A stretch of DNA of 55,088 nt, from contig JAIOSL010000007.1 of the NCBI GenBank assembly GCA_021107635.1, positions 100,188 through 155,275 on the forward strand, read 5' to 3'. Below the pieces are notes generated by a model. It ran no database searches. It saw only the letters and a program-made list of their open reading frames with translations, and had not been told where the DNA came from. This document shows, piece after piece, positions 16,249-25,254 of the stretch. The position numbers were made by a program, and so were the translations under genes. Each line of letters begins with the position of its first letter. Positions within the stretch are counted from its first letter, which is position 1. This stretch comes from an archaeon. GTDB taxonomy: Archaea > B1Sed10-29 > WALL01 > JAGHAM01.

Positions 16249-16995
16249 ATGTATATCCTACTTGGAGGGATAAAACCTTTGGTTGGAGAGGTGCTAGGCA
16301 AGAAAGCAACTCGATTGTATCTAGGTGGATGTAACTGGAAGTGTGGTTATTGTTATGTTCCAGAAGTGCTAGATGAAAAGAAATGCCAGCGAGTTAATTT
16401 GAACGAGTGTGTATATCTGCTTCAACAGATAAAGAGCATGGAGGCAGTTGAAATTACTGGAGGCGAACCAACCAAACAAGCAAGAGAGCTTGAAACTCTT
16501 TGTAGAGCATGTAAACAAGAAGGATGGTTAGTGAAAGTCCATTCTAATGGTTCAAACCCCGGAGTAATAGCTAATCTTGTCACAGAAAATTTAGTGGACG
16601 TGCTTGCTCTTGACGTAAAGGCTCCATTAAAAGACGAAAAAATGTATTCTCATATCACTGGATGTAAACCAGATCCTCAAAAAGTCAGAGAATCTCTTGG
16701 ACTTGCTCATTTAAGTTCTTTCAATGGTTTGTTTGAAGTAATTGTGCCGGTTTTGCCTGGGATTACTGATAATGAAGAAACCATACGGAAAATCTGTAAG
16801 GATGTGTCCTATTGTGATTCACTTGTGCTAAGAGGTTTTGATCCTGCACACGACTTGCTTAATGAAAAATTAAAAGAAGAGGAAGCACCTTCTCATGATA
16901 CCCTGCTTAAGCTTGCGAAAGTAGCTAGGGATGCACTTTATAATGTTAATACTATAATGGTTGAGAGTGCTGAGAAAGGTATAGAAACAATTTAA
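16249..16995 (+). CDS. Radical SAM protein, NrdG/activating-enzyme-like
   Basis: This 248-aa protein binds a 4Fe-4S cluster through Cys28, Cys32 and Cys35 (GGCNWKCGYC) and has the SAM-contacting ITGGEPT block. The opening YILLGGIKPLVGEVLGKKATRLYL resembles activating proteins for anaerobic ribonucleotide reductase and related glycyl-radical enzymes. No glycyl-radical partner gene is nearby, so the target is unknown. The frame stays open far upstream (to 15718) over the KaiC-like gene, but the promoter and family N-terminus point to 16249. Its stop interlocks with that of mscS in a shared TTAA. Confidence 0.8.
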   Translation: MYILLGGIKPLVGEVLGKKATRLYLGGCNWKCGYCYVPEVLDEKKCQRVNLNECVYLLQQIKSMEAVEITGGEPTKQARELETLCRACKQEGWLVKVHSNGSNPGVIANLVTENLVDVLALDVKAPLKDEKMYSHITGCKPDPQKVRESLGLAHLSSFNGLFEVIVPVLPGITDNEETIRKICKDVSYCDSLVLRGFDPAHDLLNEKLKEEEAPSHDTLLKLAKVARDALYNVNTIMVESAEKGIETI

Positions 16996-18128
16996 TCTTT
17001 TTTCATGTGTATGTCTCTTTGTGGATACGGAATCTCAATACCTTCTTTATCATACGCTTTTTTCAAGCTTTTTATGAATTCATGTGTCATTGGGAATTTG
17101 TTTTTTCTTTCCATGCATGCTAAGCCAACACTGAAGTTGATTGATGAATCTCCAAATTCTTTATAACGAAGGTATGGTTCGCTTTTAGAGCTGCCTCCTT
17201 CAACTTTCTTTTGGACTTCTTTAGCAATTTTAATTGTCAACTTTTCAACTTTGTCCAAATCGCTGTCATAGCTTACGCCAACAGGAATCCAAAAAGAGAT
17301 GTCCGGTTTTGGTTTTTCATAGTTTATTATAATGCTATCTGCAAGAGTACTGTTCGGAATAATCATCAAGTTATTATCTATCGTGCGAATCTTAGTGTTT
17401 CTCCATCCGATTTCTTCCACGTAGCCTCGTTGTTCTTTAGAAAGTTTGATGTAATCTCCTACTCGCACTGGTTGGTCAGAAGCCAGATAGAATCCAGCGA
17501 AAAAGTTTGATAGCGTGTCTTGTGCAGCAAAAGCAATCGCAATACCTCCAATTCCAAGTCCTGCAATCATCGGAGTAATATCTATTTTCAAGTAGCTGAG
17601 TATGATTAAACCTGCTACCAAGTAAAGAACAAAAATAATGATATTTTTAGAAAATTTGAAAATGGTCTGCCTGCGCTTTTTAGACCCTTTCAATATATCA
17701 CTCAAGTACCACTCAAAAATCGCGCTTATTACTTTATTTACTGAATAAGCAGTAATGAGTATACCAATAATCACAAAAAAGGTGTTAGTTATTTCACTTA
17801 AAGTGATAGCGGTTGAAATCTCTTTAACAACCTCAACTCCATTTTCTACAGTTGTTATCTGTTGAACTGTTTCATAGATTATTCTATTCCCAATATCTGG
17901 ATTCAAATCAATGTACAAGTATTGAATTGCCAAGTAAAGTCCAATAAACACAAAAATTATTCTAATAGGTCTGCTAAGATTGTTTATTACTCTATCATCT
18001 AAGGTGCTTTTAGTCTTATGCGTGAGCTTTTTTAGAGTTTGCAAGAGCCATATTGCTACGTAAGAAAGCGCATAAGCGATTACAATAAACAAAGGAAGTA
18101 TAAGGTATTCCCATAATTCAACTGCCAT
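16992..18128 (-). CDS. Small-conductance mechanosensitive channel (MscS family)
   Basis: This 378-aa channel protects against osmotic downshock. It has several N-terminal helices, then the pore helix with the alternating Gly/Ala pattern (PMIAGLGIGGIAIAFAAQDT, then LSNFFAGF). The beta domain follows with VGDYIKLSKEQRGYVEEIGWRNT-like and MIIPNSTLADS segments, and a C-terminal alpha/beta vestibule ends it. The TM1-TM2 linker (about residues 80-115) is longer than in E. coli MscS. A TATA-like CTTTTTAAATG about 25 bases upstream suggests a leaderless message diverging from archease. Confidence 0.92.
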   Translation of the reverse strand: MAVELWEYLILPLFIVIAYALSYVAIWLLQTLKKLTHKTKSTLDDRVINNLSRPIRIIFVFIGLYLAIQYLYIDLNPDIGNRIIYETVQQITTVENGVEVVKEISTAITLSEITNTFFVIIGILITAYSVNKVISAIFEWYLSDILKGSKKRRQTIFKFSKNIIIFVLYLVAGLIILSYLKIDITPMIAGLGIGGIAIAFAAQDTLSNFFAGFYLASDQPVRVGDYIKLSKEQRGYVEEIGWRNTKIRTIDNNLMIIPNSTLADSIIINYEKPKPDISFWIPVGVSYDSDLDKVEKLTIKIAKEVQKKVEGGSSKSEPYLRYKEFGDSSINFSVGLACMERKNKFPMTHEFIKSLKKAYDKEGIEIPYPQRDIHMKKD

Positions 18129-18204
18129 GGCTATTTTTCTTCGTGCTTCATTTAAAAAGCTTTTGATAGCTATTTAAAAGCTTGAACATCAAAACTTTAA
18201 CCTA

Positions 18205-18624
18205 ATGGACTATGAATTCTTTGAGCATGAAGCAGATCAAGGAATACGTTGTTATGGCGAGACTACAGAAAAAGCATTTGAGAATGGCGCGAAAGCTCTT
18301 TTCGAAATAATGTGCGATACTACTAAAGTAGAGCCCATCACTCAATTAGCCCTATCTGCTAAAGCAAAAGATTTGGATTTACTGTTTATAGAATGGCTTA
18401 ATGAGCTGCTTTCCCAAAAAGATATTGAAATGATGTTCTTCTCAGAATTTAAGGTAACCATATCAAAAAATGAAGAATATCTTCTTGAAGCTATTGTATC
18501 TGGCGAACCAATGGACGTTGAAAAGCATGGTGCAAAACTTGAAGCAAAAGCTGCAACTTATACTGCATTGAAAAGCGGAGAAAAAGATGGAAAAAAGTTT
18601 TTTCAGTGCATAGTGGATGTTTAA
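18205..18624 (+). CDS. Archease, RtcB cofactor
   Basis: This 139-aa protein activates RtcB by helping it form the RNA-ligase-GMP intermediate. It begins with YEFFEHEADQGIRCYGETTEKAFE, has the ALFEIMCD strand, and ends with LEAKAATYTALK and a C-terminal VDV. The acidic residues Asp20-region and the terminal Asp that bind metal are present. It is immediately followed by rtcB, with the two genes nearly touching. A TATTTAAAAG promoter lies about 27 bases before the ATG, again leaderless. Confidence 0.93.
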   Translation: MDYEFFEHEADQGIRCYGETTEKAFENGAKALFEIMCDTTKVEPITQLALSAKAKDLDLLFIEWLNELLSQKDIEMMFFSEFKVTISKNEEYLLEAIVSGEPMDVEKHGAKLEAKAATYTALKSGEKDGKKFFQCIVDV

Positions 18625-18634
18625 AGGTGTTAAA

Positions 18635-20065
18635 ATGGAAATGAAAGAGACTAGACAGCATGTCTGGGAAATAACAATGAAAGAACCAATGCGAGTTCCA
18701 GGAAGAATTTATGCAGATGAACCCATAATGAACCACTTGAAATCAGAGCTTGCAACAGAATGGAGTGCTTTGAGACAAATTGTTAATGTTGCTGCACTTC
18801 CAGGCATACAAGATGCATCCATTGCAATGAGCGATGTGCATCCTGGCTATGGTTTTCCCATAGGTGGAGTAGGTGCATTTGATGCAGAAGAAGGAGTCAT
18901 AACAATGGCTGGCATAGGTTTTGATATTAACTGTGGAGTGCGCAACCTGAAAACATCTCTCACTAAAGATGAATTAGAGCCAAAGAAAGAAGAGTTGGCC
19001 AATGAACTCTTCAAATCGATTCCCGCTGGCCTTGGAGTGACAGGCGAACTCAGGCTAGACGAAAAGAAAATAGATGAAGTGCTTGTCAAGGGCTCGGAGT
19101 ACGTTATCGATGAAGGCTATGGCATTCAAGAAGACCTTGAATATACTGAGGAAAACGGGAGGGTAGAAGGAGCAGATCCCTCAAAAGTTTCACACAAAGC
19201 CAAGCAGAGACAATATAAGCAAGTAGGCACGCTCGGCTCAGGCAACCATTACCTTGAAGTCCAGTATGTAGATGAGATATTCAACGAAAAAGCTGCCAAA
19301 GCGTACGGCTTGTTCCAAGACCAAATCATAGTCTCTATTCACTGTGGTTCGCGTGCACTTGGCCATCAGATTGGAACAGACTACCTAAAATTCTTGGAAG
19401 AAGCAACCAAGAAATATGGAATTCAAATAGCTGATCGAGAACTAGTCTGCGCGCCTTTCCAGTCTCCTGAAGGACAGCAGTACTTCTCAGCGGTGAAAGC
19501 TGGAATGAACTGTGCGTTTGCGAATAGGCAGGTGCTTGCTCACCTTACCCGTAACGTGTTTTCCACGGTACTTGGCTTGAAGTACAGTGAAATTCCAATG
19601 TTCTATGACATTGCTCACAACACATGCAAGCTGGAAGAGCATAAAGGTAAAAAGCTAGTCGTGCACCGCAAAGGTTCAACAAGAGCGTTTGGACCTGGCC
19701 GAAAAGAAATTCCCAAAGCTTATCGGCAAGTTGGCCAACCTGTTCTTGTGGGCGGTACCATGGGTACATCATCATACATTTTGCATGGTACAAAAGCTGG
19801 AATGGAAGAGACTTTCGGTAGTGCATGTCATGGTGCAGGAAGAGCAATGTCTCGTACCAAAGCCAAAAAAAAGTGGTGTGGCGAAAGCATTCTTCAGCAG
19901 TTATCAAAAAAAGGAATCATAATCAAAGGCCATTCAAGAGCTGGCTTAGCAGAAGAAGCTCCTGGTGCATACAAAGATGTGGATGAAGTAATAAACATAA
20001 TGCATTTAACTGGGATTGCAGAGAAAGTAGTTAAAGTTAAACCGTTAGTTTGTATTAAAGGGTGA
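18635..20065 (+). CDS. rtcB: RNA-splicing ligase RtcB
   Basis: This ligase (476 aa from the chosen ATG) joins 2',3'-cyclic phosphate and 5'-OH RNA ends, the final step of archaeal tRNA splicing. All metal and guanylate motifs are visible: DVHPGYGFPIGG, GFDINCGVR with the metal-binding Cys, GSGNHYLEVQ, HCGSRALGHQIG, HNTCKLEEH, and VHRKGSTRAF with the histidine that takes GMP. No intein is present although this gene often has one. The ATG at 18635 has a GGTG site; an upstream in-frame ATG at 18617 overlaps archease. Confidence 0.95.
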   Translation: MEMKETRQHVWEITMKEPMRVPGRIYADEPIMNHLKSELATEWSALRQIVNVAALPGIQDASIAMSDVHPGYGFPIGGVGAFDAEEGVITMAGIGFDINCGVRNLKTSLTKDELEPKKEELANELFKSIPAGLGVTGELRLDEKKIDEVLVKGSEYVIDEGYGIQEDLEYTEENGRVEGADPSKVSHKAKQRQYKQVGTLGSGNHYLEVQYVDEIFNEKAAKAYGLFQDQIIVSIHCGSRALGHQIGTDYLKFLEEATKKYGIQIADRELVCAPFQSPEGQQYFSAVKAGMNCAFANRQVLAHLTRNVFSTVLGLKYSEIPMFYDIAHNTCKLEEHKGKKLVVHRKGSTRAFGPGRKEIPKAYRQVGQPVLVGGTMGTSSYILHGTKAGMEETFGSACHGAGRAMSRTKAKKKWCGESILQQLSKKGIIIKGHSRAGLAEEAPGAYKDVDEVINIMHLTGIAEKVVKVKPLVCIKG

Positions 20066-20070
20066 TTTAA

Positions 20071-20976
20071 ATGAAAAAAGGAGAAAAAAAGTTTTTTTTA
20101 GGTTTAGTAGTAGTTGCACTCTTATTCCTTTTCTTGTTGGTTCTAGTGCTAGTCTTCTCTCTTGAAATTCCTATTCTTGGAGGAGCAGTAGGTGTTGTTC
20201 CAGTAAAAGGAGAGATGTACACGGAATCTACTAGTTCTATAGTAGGAAGTTCTTTTGGAGTAAGAGAAACAATCAAACAATTAAAAAACGCAGATGAAAA
20301 TCCATCTGTTTCAGCAATCCTTTTAGATATTAATTCTCCTGGCGGTTCAGTAGTAGCAGGACAAGAACTTGCACGCGCAATAAAAAAGACTAAAAAGCCA
20401 GTGGTTGCATACATTGGTGAACTTGGTGCATCTTCTGCATACCTTACTGCTTCTGCAGCTGATGAGATTGTTGCAGATCCTCATTCTTTGACTGGAAGTA
20501 TTGGATCAGTAATAATGATTACTAACTATGCAGAACTTCTTGAAAAGATTGGAGTTAACATTACAACCATAAGTGGAGGGGACAACAAAGCAATGCTCAG
20601 TCCTTATGAAGAAATTGATCCAGCACATAAAGCAATGATGCAAGAGATAATAGATGATGCTTACTTAGATTTTAAAAGTCAAGTTCTAGACAATAGAAGA
20701 GGCAAGACATCAGAAGAACAGCTTGATTTAGTAGCAGATGGAAGAATTCTAAGTGGAAACCAAGCGTTAGAGGCTGGATTGATTGATCATGTCGGTTCAC
20801 GAGATTTGGCTTTAGAGAGAGTAGCAGCGCTTGGAGGTATTGAAGGAGAACCAGTAGAAATTCTTTATACTCCATCCAGAAGCCCGTTTGCAGGTATTTT
20901 CAGTGAAATAGGTTTTCAGTTGGGAAGCGGGTTTTTATCCGGTCTTAAATCAGATGGGGTGGAGTTGAAGTCTTAA
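20071..20976 (+). CDS. sppA: Signal peptide peptidase SppA
   Basis: This 301-aa membrane serine protease clears spent signal peptides. One N-terminal helix (about 9-31) anchors it. The Clp-like fold shows ILLDINSPGGSVVAG, the nucleophile Ser121 in ELGASSAYLTASAAD, TGSIGSV, and the likely base Lys173 in GGDNKAMLSP. It is the short, half-length form with one protease domain, expected to assemble as an octamer. It follows rtcB by five bases and overlaps the next small membrane gene in a TAATG junction. Confidence 0.92.
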   Translation: MKKGEKKFFLGLVVVALLFLFLLVLVLVFSLEIPILGGAVGVVPVKGEMYTESTSSIVGSSFGVRETIKQLKNADENPSVSAILLDINSPGGSVVAGQELARAIKKTKKPVVAYIGELGASSAYLTASAADEIVADPHSLTGSIGSVIMITNYAELLEKIGVNITTISGGDNKAMLSPYEEIDPAHKAMMQEIIDDAYLDFKSQVLDNRRGKTSEEQLDLVADGRILSGNQALEAGLIDHVGSRDLALERVAALGGIEGEPVEILYTPSRSPFAGIFSEIGFQLGSGFLSGLKSDGVELKS

Positions 20977-21221
20977 TGGACGATAAACAAAAAAAGAAAG
21001 TGTTAACAGGCTTCCTTTTGGGTTTCTGTTCAACCATCGGTTTGATGGTTCTGTTCATGTTATTCGCTAGCATTTCTGGTTTGGCTTTCTCAATGGGTTT
21101 TCCAGCAATGCTAATAGAAGCAGAACAGTCATCGAACGGCACGATGGTTCACCTGTCTTGGCTTCTTCCTTTTTTCATTGGAGTGTTGTTTTCTGTTGGA
21201 GAACTCTTAAGAATGATTTAA
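20976..21221 (+). CDS. Small membrane protein after sppA
   Basis: This 81-aa protein has two hydrophobic segments (about 10-37 and 60-80) and a lysine-rich start (MDDKQKKKVL), predicting cytoplasmic ends. No family recognised. Its ATG shares a base with the sppA stop (TAATG), so translation is coupled and a role alongside SppA is possible. Its TAA interlocks with the TAA of the TPR gene on the other strand through the four bases TTAA. Confidence 0.65.
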   Translation: MDDKQKKKVLTGFLLGFCSTIGLMVLFMLFASISGLAFSMGFPAMLIEAEQSSNGTMVHLSWLLPFFIGVLFSVGELLRMI

Positions 21222-22081
21222 ACATTTTTTGTTCTCTTTTTAGCTATTCTGTTTGCTTCGTTATAGCATTGGCTTACTTCATGTAAACGTTTTGGAATAT
21301 GAACTAAAGCCATAATCTTGTTTGAAATCACTTCCAAGTTTTTCGGGTTCTGTTCCAATGCTTTATCATAATATTCAATTGCTTTTTCCATTTCTTCTTG
21401 TACTAAAAGTGCATGATACAAATCATCTTTTTCTTGCTTGTGCCACTTTTGCATGCTCAGATTGTATATCGCAAGACCTTTTCTGCTAAGAAGCTCTGGA
21501 TTATCTGGCTGAAGACGTAATGCTTTGTCATACTCAGTTAATGCTTCCTTGTAATTTCTTAGTCCTGCAAGAGAATTACCTTTGTTTTCAAGTGCTTCCA
21601 CATTGTCAGGTTCAATCTTAAGAATTTCATCAAATAGTTCTATAGCATCCTTAAAATCTTCTTCAGGACCCTCAAACTTTCCAAGTTCATGTAACGCAAG
21701 ACCTTTATCATTCAATGCTTCTATGTTCTTGTTGTCCTTTTTCAGTTTTTTATCACAATACTTTATGGCATCTTTATAGTATTCTATAGCTTCATCAAAT
21801 CTTCCGAGCCTGTGTAACGCATTTCCTTTATTGTTCAATAAAGAAGAATTCCCTGGATTTTGTTCCAACGCTTTATCCAAAGCAGTAAGAGCATTATCAA
21901 AATCACCTATTTTGTTAAGAGCATGTCCTTTCATATTCAAAACAAGAATGTTTCCAGGTTCTTTAGCTAAAACTTTATCATATTCTGCTAAAGCTTCATC
22001 ATATCTGCCTTCATTGTACAACTCATTACCTTTCTCAAATTTCATTCCTGCTTTACCATTAAGCGCGTTTTTTGATGCCAT
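21218..22081 (-). CDS. Tetratricopeptide repeat protein
   Basis: This 287-aa soluble protein is built almost wholly of about seven TPR units of the 34-residue type (GNELYNEGRYDEALAEYDKV, then LNMKGHALNKIGDFDNALTA, then LLNNKGNALHRLGRFDEAIE). The units have the usual G-x-A/Y-L and D-x-A-I spacing and a PGN/PDN turn. Two units carry inserts (DKKLKKDNKN and LSMQKWHKQEKDD). Such proteins are scaffolds for protein partners; none can be named. The promoter GATTTTTATAC lies just before a leaderless-looking ATG. Confidence 0.88.
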   Translation of the reverse strand: MASKNALNGKAGMKFEKGNELYNEGRYDEALAEYDKVLAKEPGNILVLNMKGHALNKIGDFDNALTALDKALEQNPGNSSLLNNKGNALHRLGRFDEAIEYYKDAIKYCDKKLKKDNKNIEALNDKGLALHELGKFEGPEEDFKDAIELFDEILKIEPDNVEALENKGNSLAGLRNYKEALTEYDKALRLQPDNPELLSRKGLAIYNLSMQKWHKQEKDDLYHALLVQEEMEKAIEYYDKALEQNPKNLEVISNKIMALVHIPKRLHEVSQCYNEANRIAKKRTKNV

Positions 22082-22114
22082 GTTATTCTCAACAATACAC
22101 GAGTATAAAAATCT

Positions 22115-22133
22115 AATTGTATGTCTAACAATT
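22115..22133. promoter_or_regulatory. Inverted repeat between the TPR and priL genes
   Basis: AATTGT and ACAATT are six-base arms separated by seven bases, located between two divergent TATA elements. This is a possible operator or binding site, but the evidence is position and symmetry alone. Confidence 0.25.
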
Positions 22134-22167
22134 GTTCTTTTATGCCTGGTTTTTCATAAACTAGTCA

Positions 22168-23127
22168 ATGGACCGTGAGGAATTAGAGTACGCTATAAGC
22201 TATCCTTTCACTTCAAAAGCCAAAAAAGTTGTTGAACAGACCGGCTTCAATCTAGATGATCCTCCACTAGAGGTTTTAGACAGAGCAAAACAAAGAATTG
22301 AAGAAAACATACGAGGTTCTTTTGAACCAGTAAAATCAAGTTCAGAGAAAATACTATTAACAGAGCTTTTCTCATATCCTGTAGCAAAAATTCTTGCCTC
22401 TCTCACAACAGATTATTCTCTAATTCAACGCTTTTCTCGTGGAGAAGCAGCAAGACTGTCACGACACCTTTTGAATGATCCACATAGGTTAAGCGAGATT
22501 GCAAAAGAACTAGGAATAAACATTTCTGAAAACCAAATAAGTTTCGCTGACTACGTAAAAGCAGCTCCTGAGAAGTATCCTCTAGTCAATGCTCCTTTAA
22601 AACAAGGAGTTATCCAAATAGACGATCGAATACTACCAGAAATAATCGCAAATACCCTCAGAAGTAAACTTTCTCAAGAACTATCAAAAAAAATTAATGT
22701 TCCTCAAGTATACTCAAAACAAGCAAGTGCATTCAAAAAAGAGCTACTCTCTTTTACTACTGAAGATTTAGGACCACTAAAAATAGAAGCCTTCCCACCA
22801 TGCATCAACACACTAATAAACCAAGCTAAACTAGGTAGTCCAATGCCACACCAACCACGATTTGTGTTGTCCTCCTTCCTGGTTAACACAGGAATGCCAA
22901 CAGAAAACATTGTTAGATTATTTGCCAACACCCCCAACTTTAATGAAAACAAAACCCGTTACTATGTAGAATATTCTGCAGGCAAACGCGGTTCTGGCAT
23001 CAAATATACCCCACCATCCTGTAAAAAAATGGATTTTTATTCGCTCTGCAGAAACAAAGATGCCTTATGCAATTCAATCCACCATCCTTTAAGCTATTAC
23101 TCAAGAAAAAAGAGGGATAAGAAGTGA
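22168..23127 (+). CDS. priL: DNA primase large subunit PriL
   Basis: This 319-aa partner of the catalytic primase subunit helps to start synthesis and measure primers. Four conserved cysteines, one in PPCINTL and three in the C-terminal block (SCKKMDF, YSLC, ALC), are placed to hold the 4Fe-4S cluster of the family. HQPRFVLSSFLVNTGM and the terminal HHPLSYY motif support the call. The gene starts a long operon. The next gene, priS, starts with GTG inside its stop codon. Confidence 0.9.
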   Translation: MDREELEYAISYPFTSKAKKVVEQTGFNLDDPPLEVLDRAKQRIEENIRGSFEPVKSSSEKILLTELFSYPVAKILASLTTDYSLIQRFSRGEAARLSRHLLNDPHRLSEIAKELGINISENQISFADYVKAAPEKYPLVNAPLKQGVIQIDDRILPEIIANTLRSKLSQELSKKINVPQVYSKQASAFKKELLSFTTEDLGPLKIEAFPPCINTLINQAKLGSPMPHQPRFVLSSFLVNTGMPTENIVRLFANTPNFNENKTRYYVEYSAGKRGSGIKYTPPSCKKMDFYSLCRNKDALCNSIHHPLSYYSRKKRDKK

Positions 23128-24233
23128 ACAGAGGATTTATTCTCAGAAAATTCAGAGAATACTACTCAAAAAATGAAGTAAAAGCGCCTCCACAGATAGA
23201 ACAAAGAGAATTTGGCATAGGTCTAGAAAAAAAGATAGACTCACGACACATGCAGTTCCAAAATGCTGACAAACTAAACTTCTATCTGCGTTCAGCAGTT
23301 CCACTATACATATCTTATTCAGCAGCGTTCTATGAATTCCCAGAAGCCAGGCCAATGCCTAACAAAAACAGGACTGGAGCAGACTTGATATTTGATTTAG
23401 ATGCAGACGAATGTGATGTCTCATGCACACATCCTCATGATGAAGTCTGTTCTGACTGCATGCGACAAGTAAAACTAGAAACAGAACGGTTAGTTAACGG
23501 CTTTCTCAAACCAGACTTTGGATTCAAAAATGACGACCTGACAATAGTCTTTTCTGGAAACAGAGGATTTCACATTCACGTGCGCTCAGACATAGTACAC
23601 GATTTTGACCAGAACGCAAGAAAAGAAATCGTAGAATACATAGGTGCAGAAAAAATAAAGCTAGTACATCCCGGCGAAAACAGGCAGCTTTATGGCCCAA
23701 CCATACAAAGCGCCGGTTGGGGTGGTAAAATAGCTCTCACGCTCTATGAAACAATACGAAGCTCTGAGAATACTAAAGAGTTCAAGAAAAAAACAGGGTT
23801 ATTAACACCAGCAATCAACAACATATTCCGCAACAAAACAGCAGCACTAGAAGCAATGCGAACAGGAATCTGGAGTAAAGTACCAGTAAGCGCGAATGCT
23901 TGGGATGACCTAGTAAAAGATCTAGCAGGAAAACTCAGAGTCAACCTAGACAAAAACGTTACAATGGACATGGCTAGATTGCTTAGGCTTCCCGGCTCGC
24001 TGCATGGTGGCACAGGGCTCGTAGCATGTGAGATAACAGACTTACATAAATTTGATGCTTTTAGTGATCCAATAGTGTTTGGAGACACACCCTGCAAAGT
24101 CACACCAAAACAGAATAAAACATTCCTACTAAACAAAAAAGAATACTCACTAGAAAAAGAAAAATCAATAGAACTTCCTGAATACGCAGCAATATATGCC
24201 ATATGCAAAAACTGGGTGAACATACATGACTGA
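23124..24233 (+). CDS. priS: DNA primase small (catalytic) subunit PriS
   Basis: This 369-aa AEP-family primase makes RNA or DNA primers. The catalytic acids are in IFDLDAD (Asp91, Asp93), and SGNRGFHIHV (about 144-153) is the nucleotide-binding histidine block. RLLRLPGSLHGGTGL is the third motif. A small zinc site is suggested by Cys97, Cys101, Cys109 and Cys112. It starts with GTG, overlapping the priL stop in a GTGA junction, so the subunits are translationally coupled. Confidence 0.95.
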   Translation: MNRGFILRKFREYYSKNEVKAPPQIEQREFGIGLEKKIDSRHMQFQNADKLNFYLRSAVPLYISYSAAFYEFPEARPMPNKNRTGADLIFDLDADECDVSCTHPHDEVCSDCMRQVKLETERLVNGFLKPDFGFKNDDLTIVFSGNRGFHIHVRSDIVHDFDQNARKEIVEYIGAEKIKLVHPGENRQLYGPTIQSAGWGGKIALTLYETIRSSENTKEFKKKTGLLTPAINNIFRNKTAALEAMRTGIWSKVPVSANAWDDLVKDLAGKLRVNLDKNVTMDMARLLRLPGSLHGGTGLVACEITDLHKFDAFSDPIVFGDTPCKVTPKQNKTFLLNKKEYSLEKEKSIELPEYAAIYAICKNWVNIHD

Positions 24234-24789
24234 ACTTTCCTATGAAAAAATAAGAGACATCCAAAGAAGAGAACGAAAAGAAGCATCACTAGCCGCAATA
24301 AACTCTGATTTTTACCCAAGCCTAGCAGCACTAGTGAAAACAATGGAAAAACAATACACCGAAAATCCAGACACAGAAAAACTAAGAGAAAAAGAAAACA
24401 TGCTTAAACTAGCCAAACAACTATTCGATCAACGAGAACAAAAAATTCTGCTAAAAGCAATGAGAGCAATACGCGCAGGAAGGAAACTCGATGAGAATCT
24501 AACACCAGAAGAAAAAAAATTCTATGACACTCTTACCAAAGCATTAGAAAACAATCGTGATATGTTTGAAAAAACAATACATGGACAACAAATAACCAAA
24601 AAAATGCCCAAAACCCTTTTAAATGAAACTGCGCATAAAGTAGTCCTCGTCAGGGTGCTAAAAGAAATACCCTGTTTTGTAGGTTCTGATTCTACAGAAT
24701 ACGGACCATACAAACAAAACAGCATGGTCAAGCTCCCTGAAAAAGAAGCAGAACTCATGCTTAAACGTAACCTAGTAGAAAAAATGTGA
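24226..24789 (+). CDS. gins15: GINS complex subunit, Gins51 (Gins15) type
   Basis: This 187-aa protein is a subunit of GINS, which binds Cdc45/RecJ-like protein and MCM in the replicative helicase. The helical A domain starts LSYEKIRDIQRRERKEA, and the small B domain is C-terminal (VRVLKEIPCFVGSD, YGPYKQNSMVKLPEKEAELML). The A-before-B order marks the Gins51 branch. No second GINS gene is in the window, so a homotetramer is possible. It overlaps priS by eight bases. The primase-GINS order is a known archaeal arrangement. Confidence 0.88.
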   Translation: MTELSYEKIRDIQRRERKEASLAAINSDFYPSLAALVKTMEKQYTENPDTEKLREKENMLKLAKQLFDQREQKILLKAMRAIRAGRKLDENLTPEEKKFYDTLTKALENNRDMFEKTIHGQQITKKMPKTLLNETAHKVVLVRVLKEIPCFVGSDSTEYGPYKQNSMVKLPEKEAELMLKRNLVEKM

Positions 24790-24799
24790 GTGGATACAC

Positions 24800-25084
24800 A
24801 TGAAAATGCCAGACAAGATTAGAACCTATTGCCCACACTGTAGAAAACATACAGAACATAAAGTCAAACTCTACAAAAAAGGCAGAACTCGACCCACAGC
24901 TCAAGGCCAGAAACGTCACGATTTGAAAACCCACGGTTATACCAGTAAAATTGCTGGAAAAGTAACCGTCTACAAACAAGCCAAAACTCCTACTTTCGTG
25001 CTTACCTGTAGCCAATGCAGCAAAAAACATCCAAAAAGCTTCAAATCAAGAACCAAAAAAATAACCGAACTAGTCAAAAAGTGA
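24800..25084 (+). CDS. rpl44e: Ribosomal protein eL42 (L44e)
   Basis: This 94-aa large-subunit protein near the E site binds zinc through Cys11, Cys14, Cys70 and Cys73. TYCPHCRKHTEHKVKLYKKG and GQKRHDLKTHGYTSK are the familiar segments, and the basic C-terminus is conserved. An ATG two codons later is an alternative start. It is co-transcribed with eS27 five bases downstream. Confidence 0.95.
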   Translation: MKMPDKIRTYCPHCRKHTEHKVKLYKKGRTRPTAQGQKRHDLKTHGYTSKIAGKVTVYKQAKTPTFVLTCSQCSKKHPKSFKSRTKKITELVKK

Positions 25085-25089
25085 TAACC

Positions 25090-25254
25090 ATGTCCAAATT
25101 TTTGATAATAACCTGCCCAGAATGTGGCAACAAACAAAGAATATTCGCCAGAACGAGCACTGAAATAAAATGCCAAAAATGCGAGAAACTTCTAGCTAAA
25201 CCAACAGGCGGAAAAGCTGAAATATTCGGCAAAATCACAAAGGTGCTCGAATAA
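25090..25254 (+). CDS. rps27e: Ribosomal protein eS27
   Basis: This 54-aa zinc-ribbon protein of the small subunit has Cys9, Cys12, Cys28 and Cys31 and the typical VxCPxC and CxxC-x-LxxPTGGKA pattern. I chose the ATG at 25090, which directly follows the eL42 stop; the frame is open further upstream but runs over eL42. Its stop overlaps the aIF2-alpha start by one base (TAATG). Confidence 0.95.
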   Translation: MSKFLIITCPECGNKQRIFARTSTEIKCQKCEKLLAKPTGGKAEIFGKITKVLE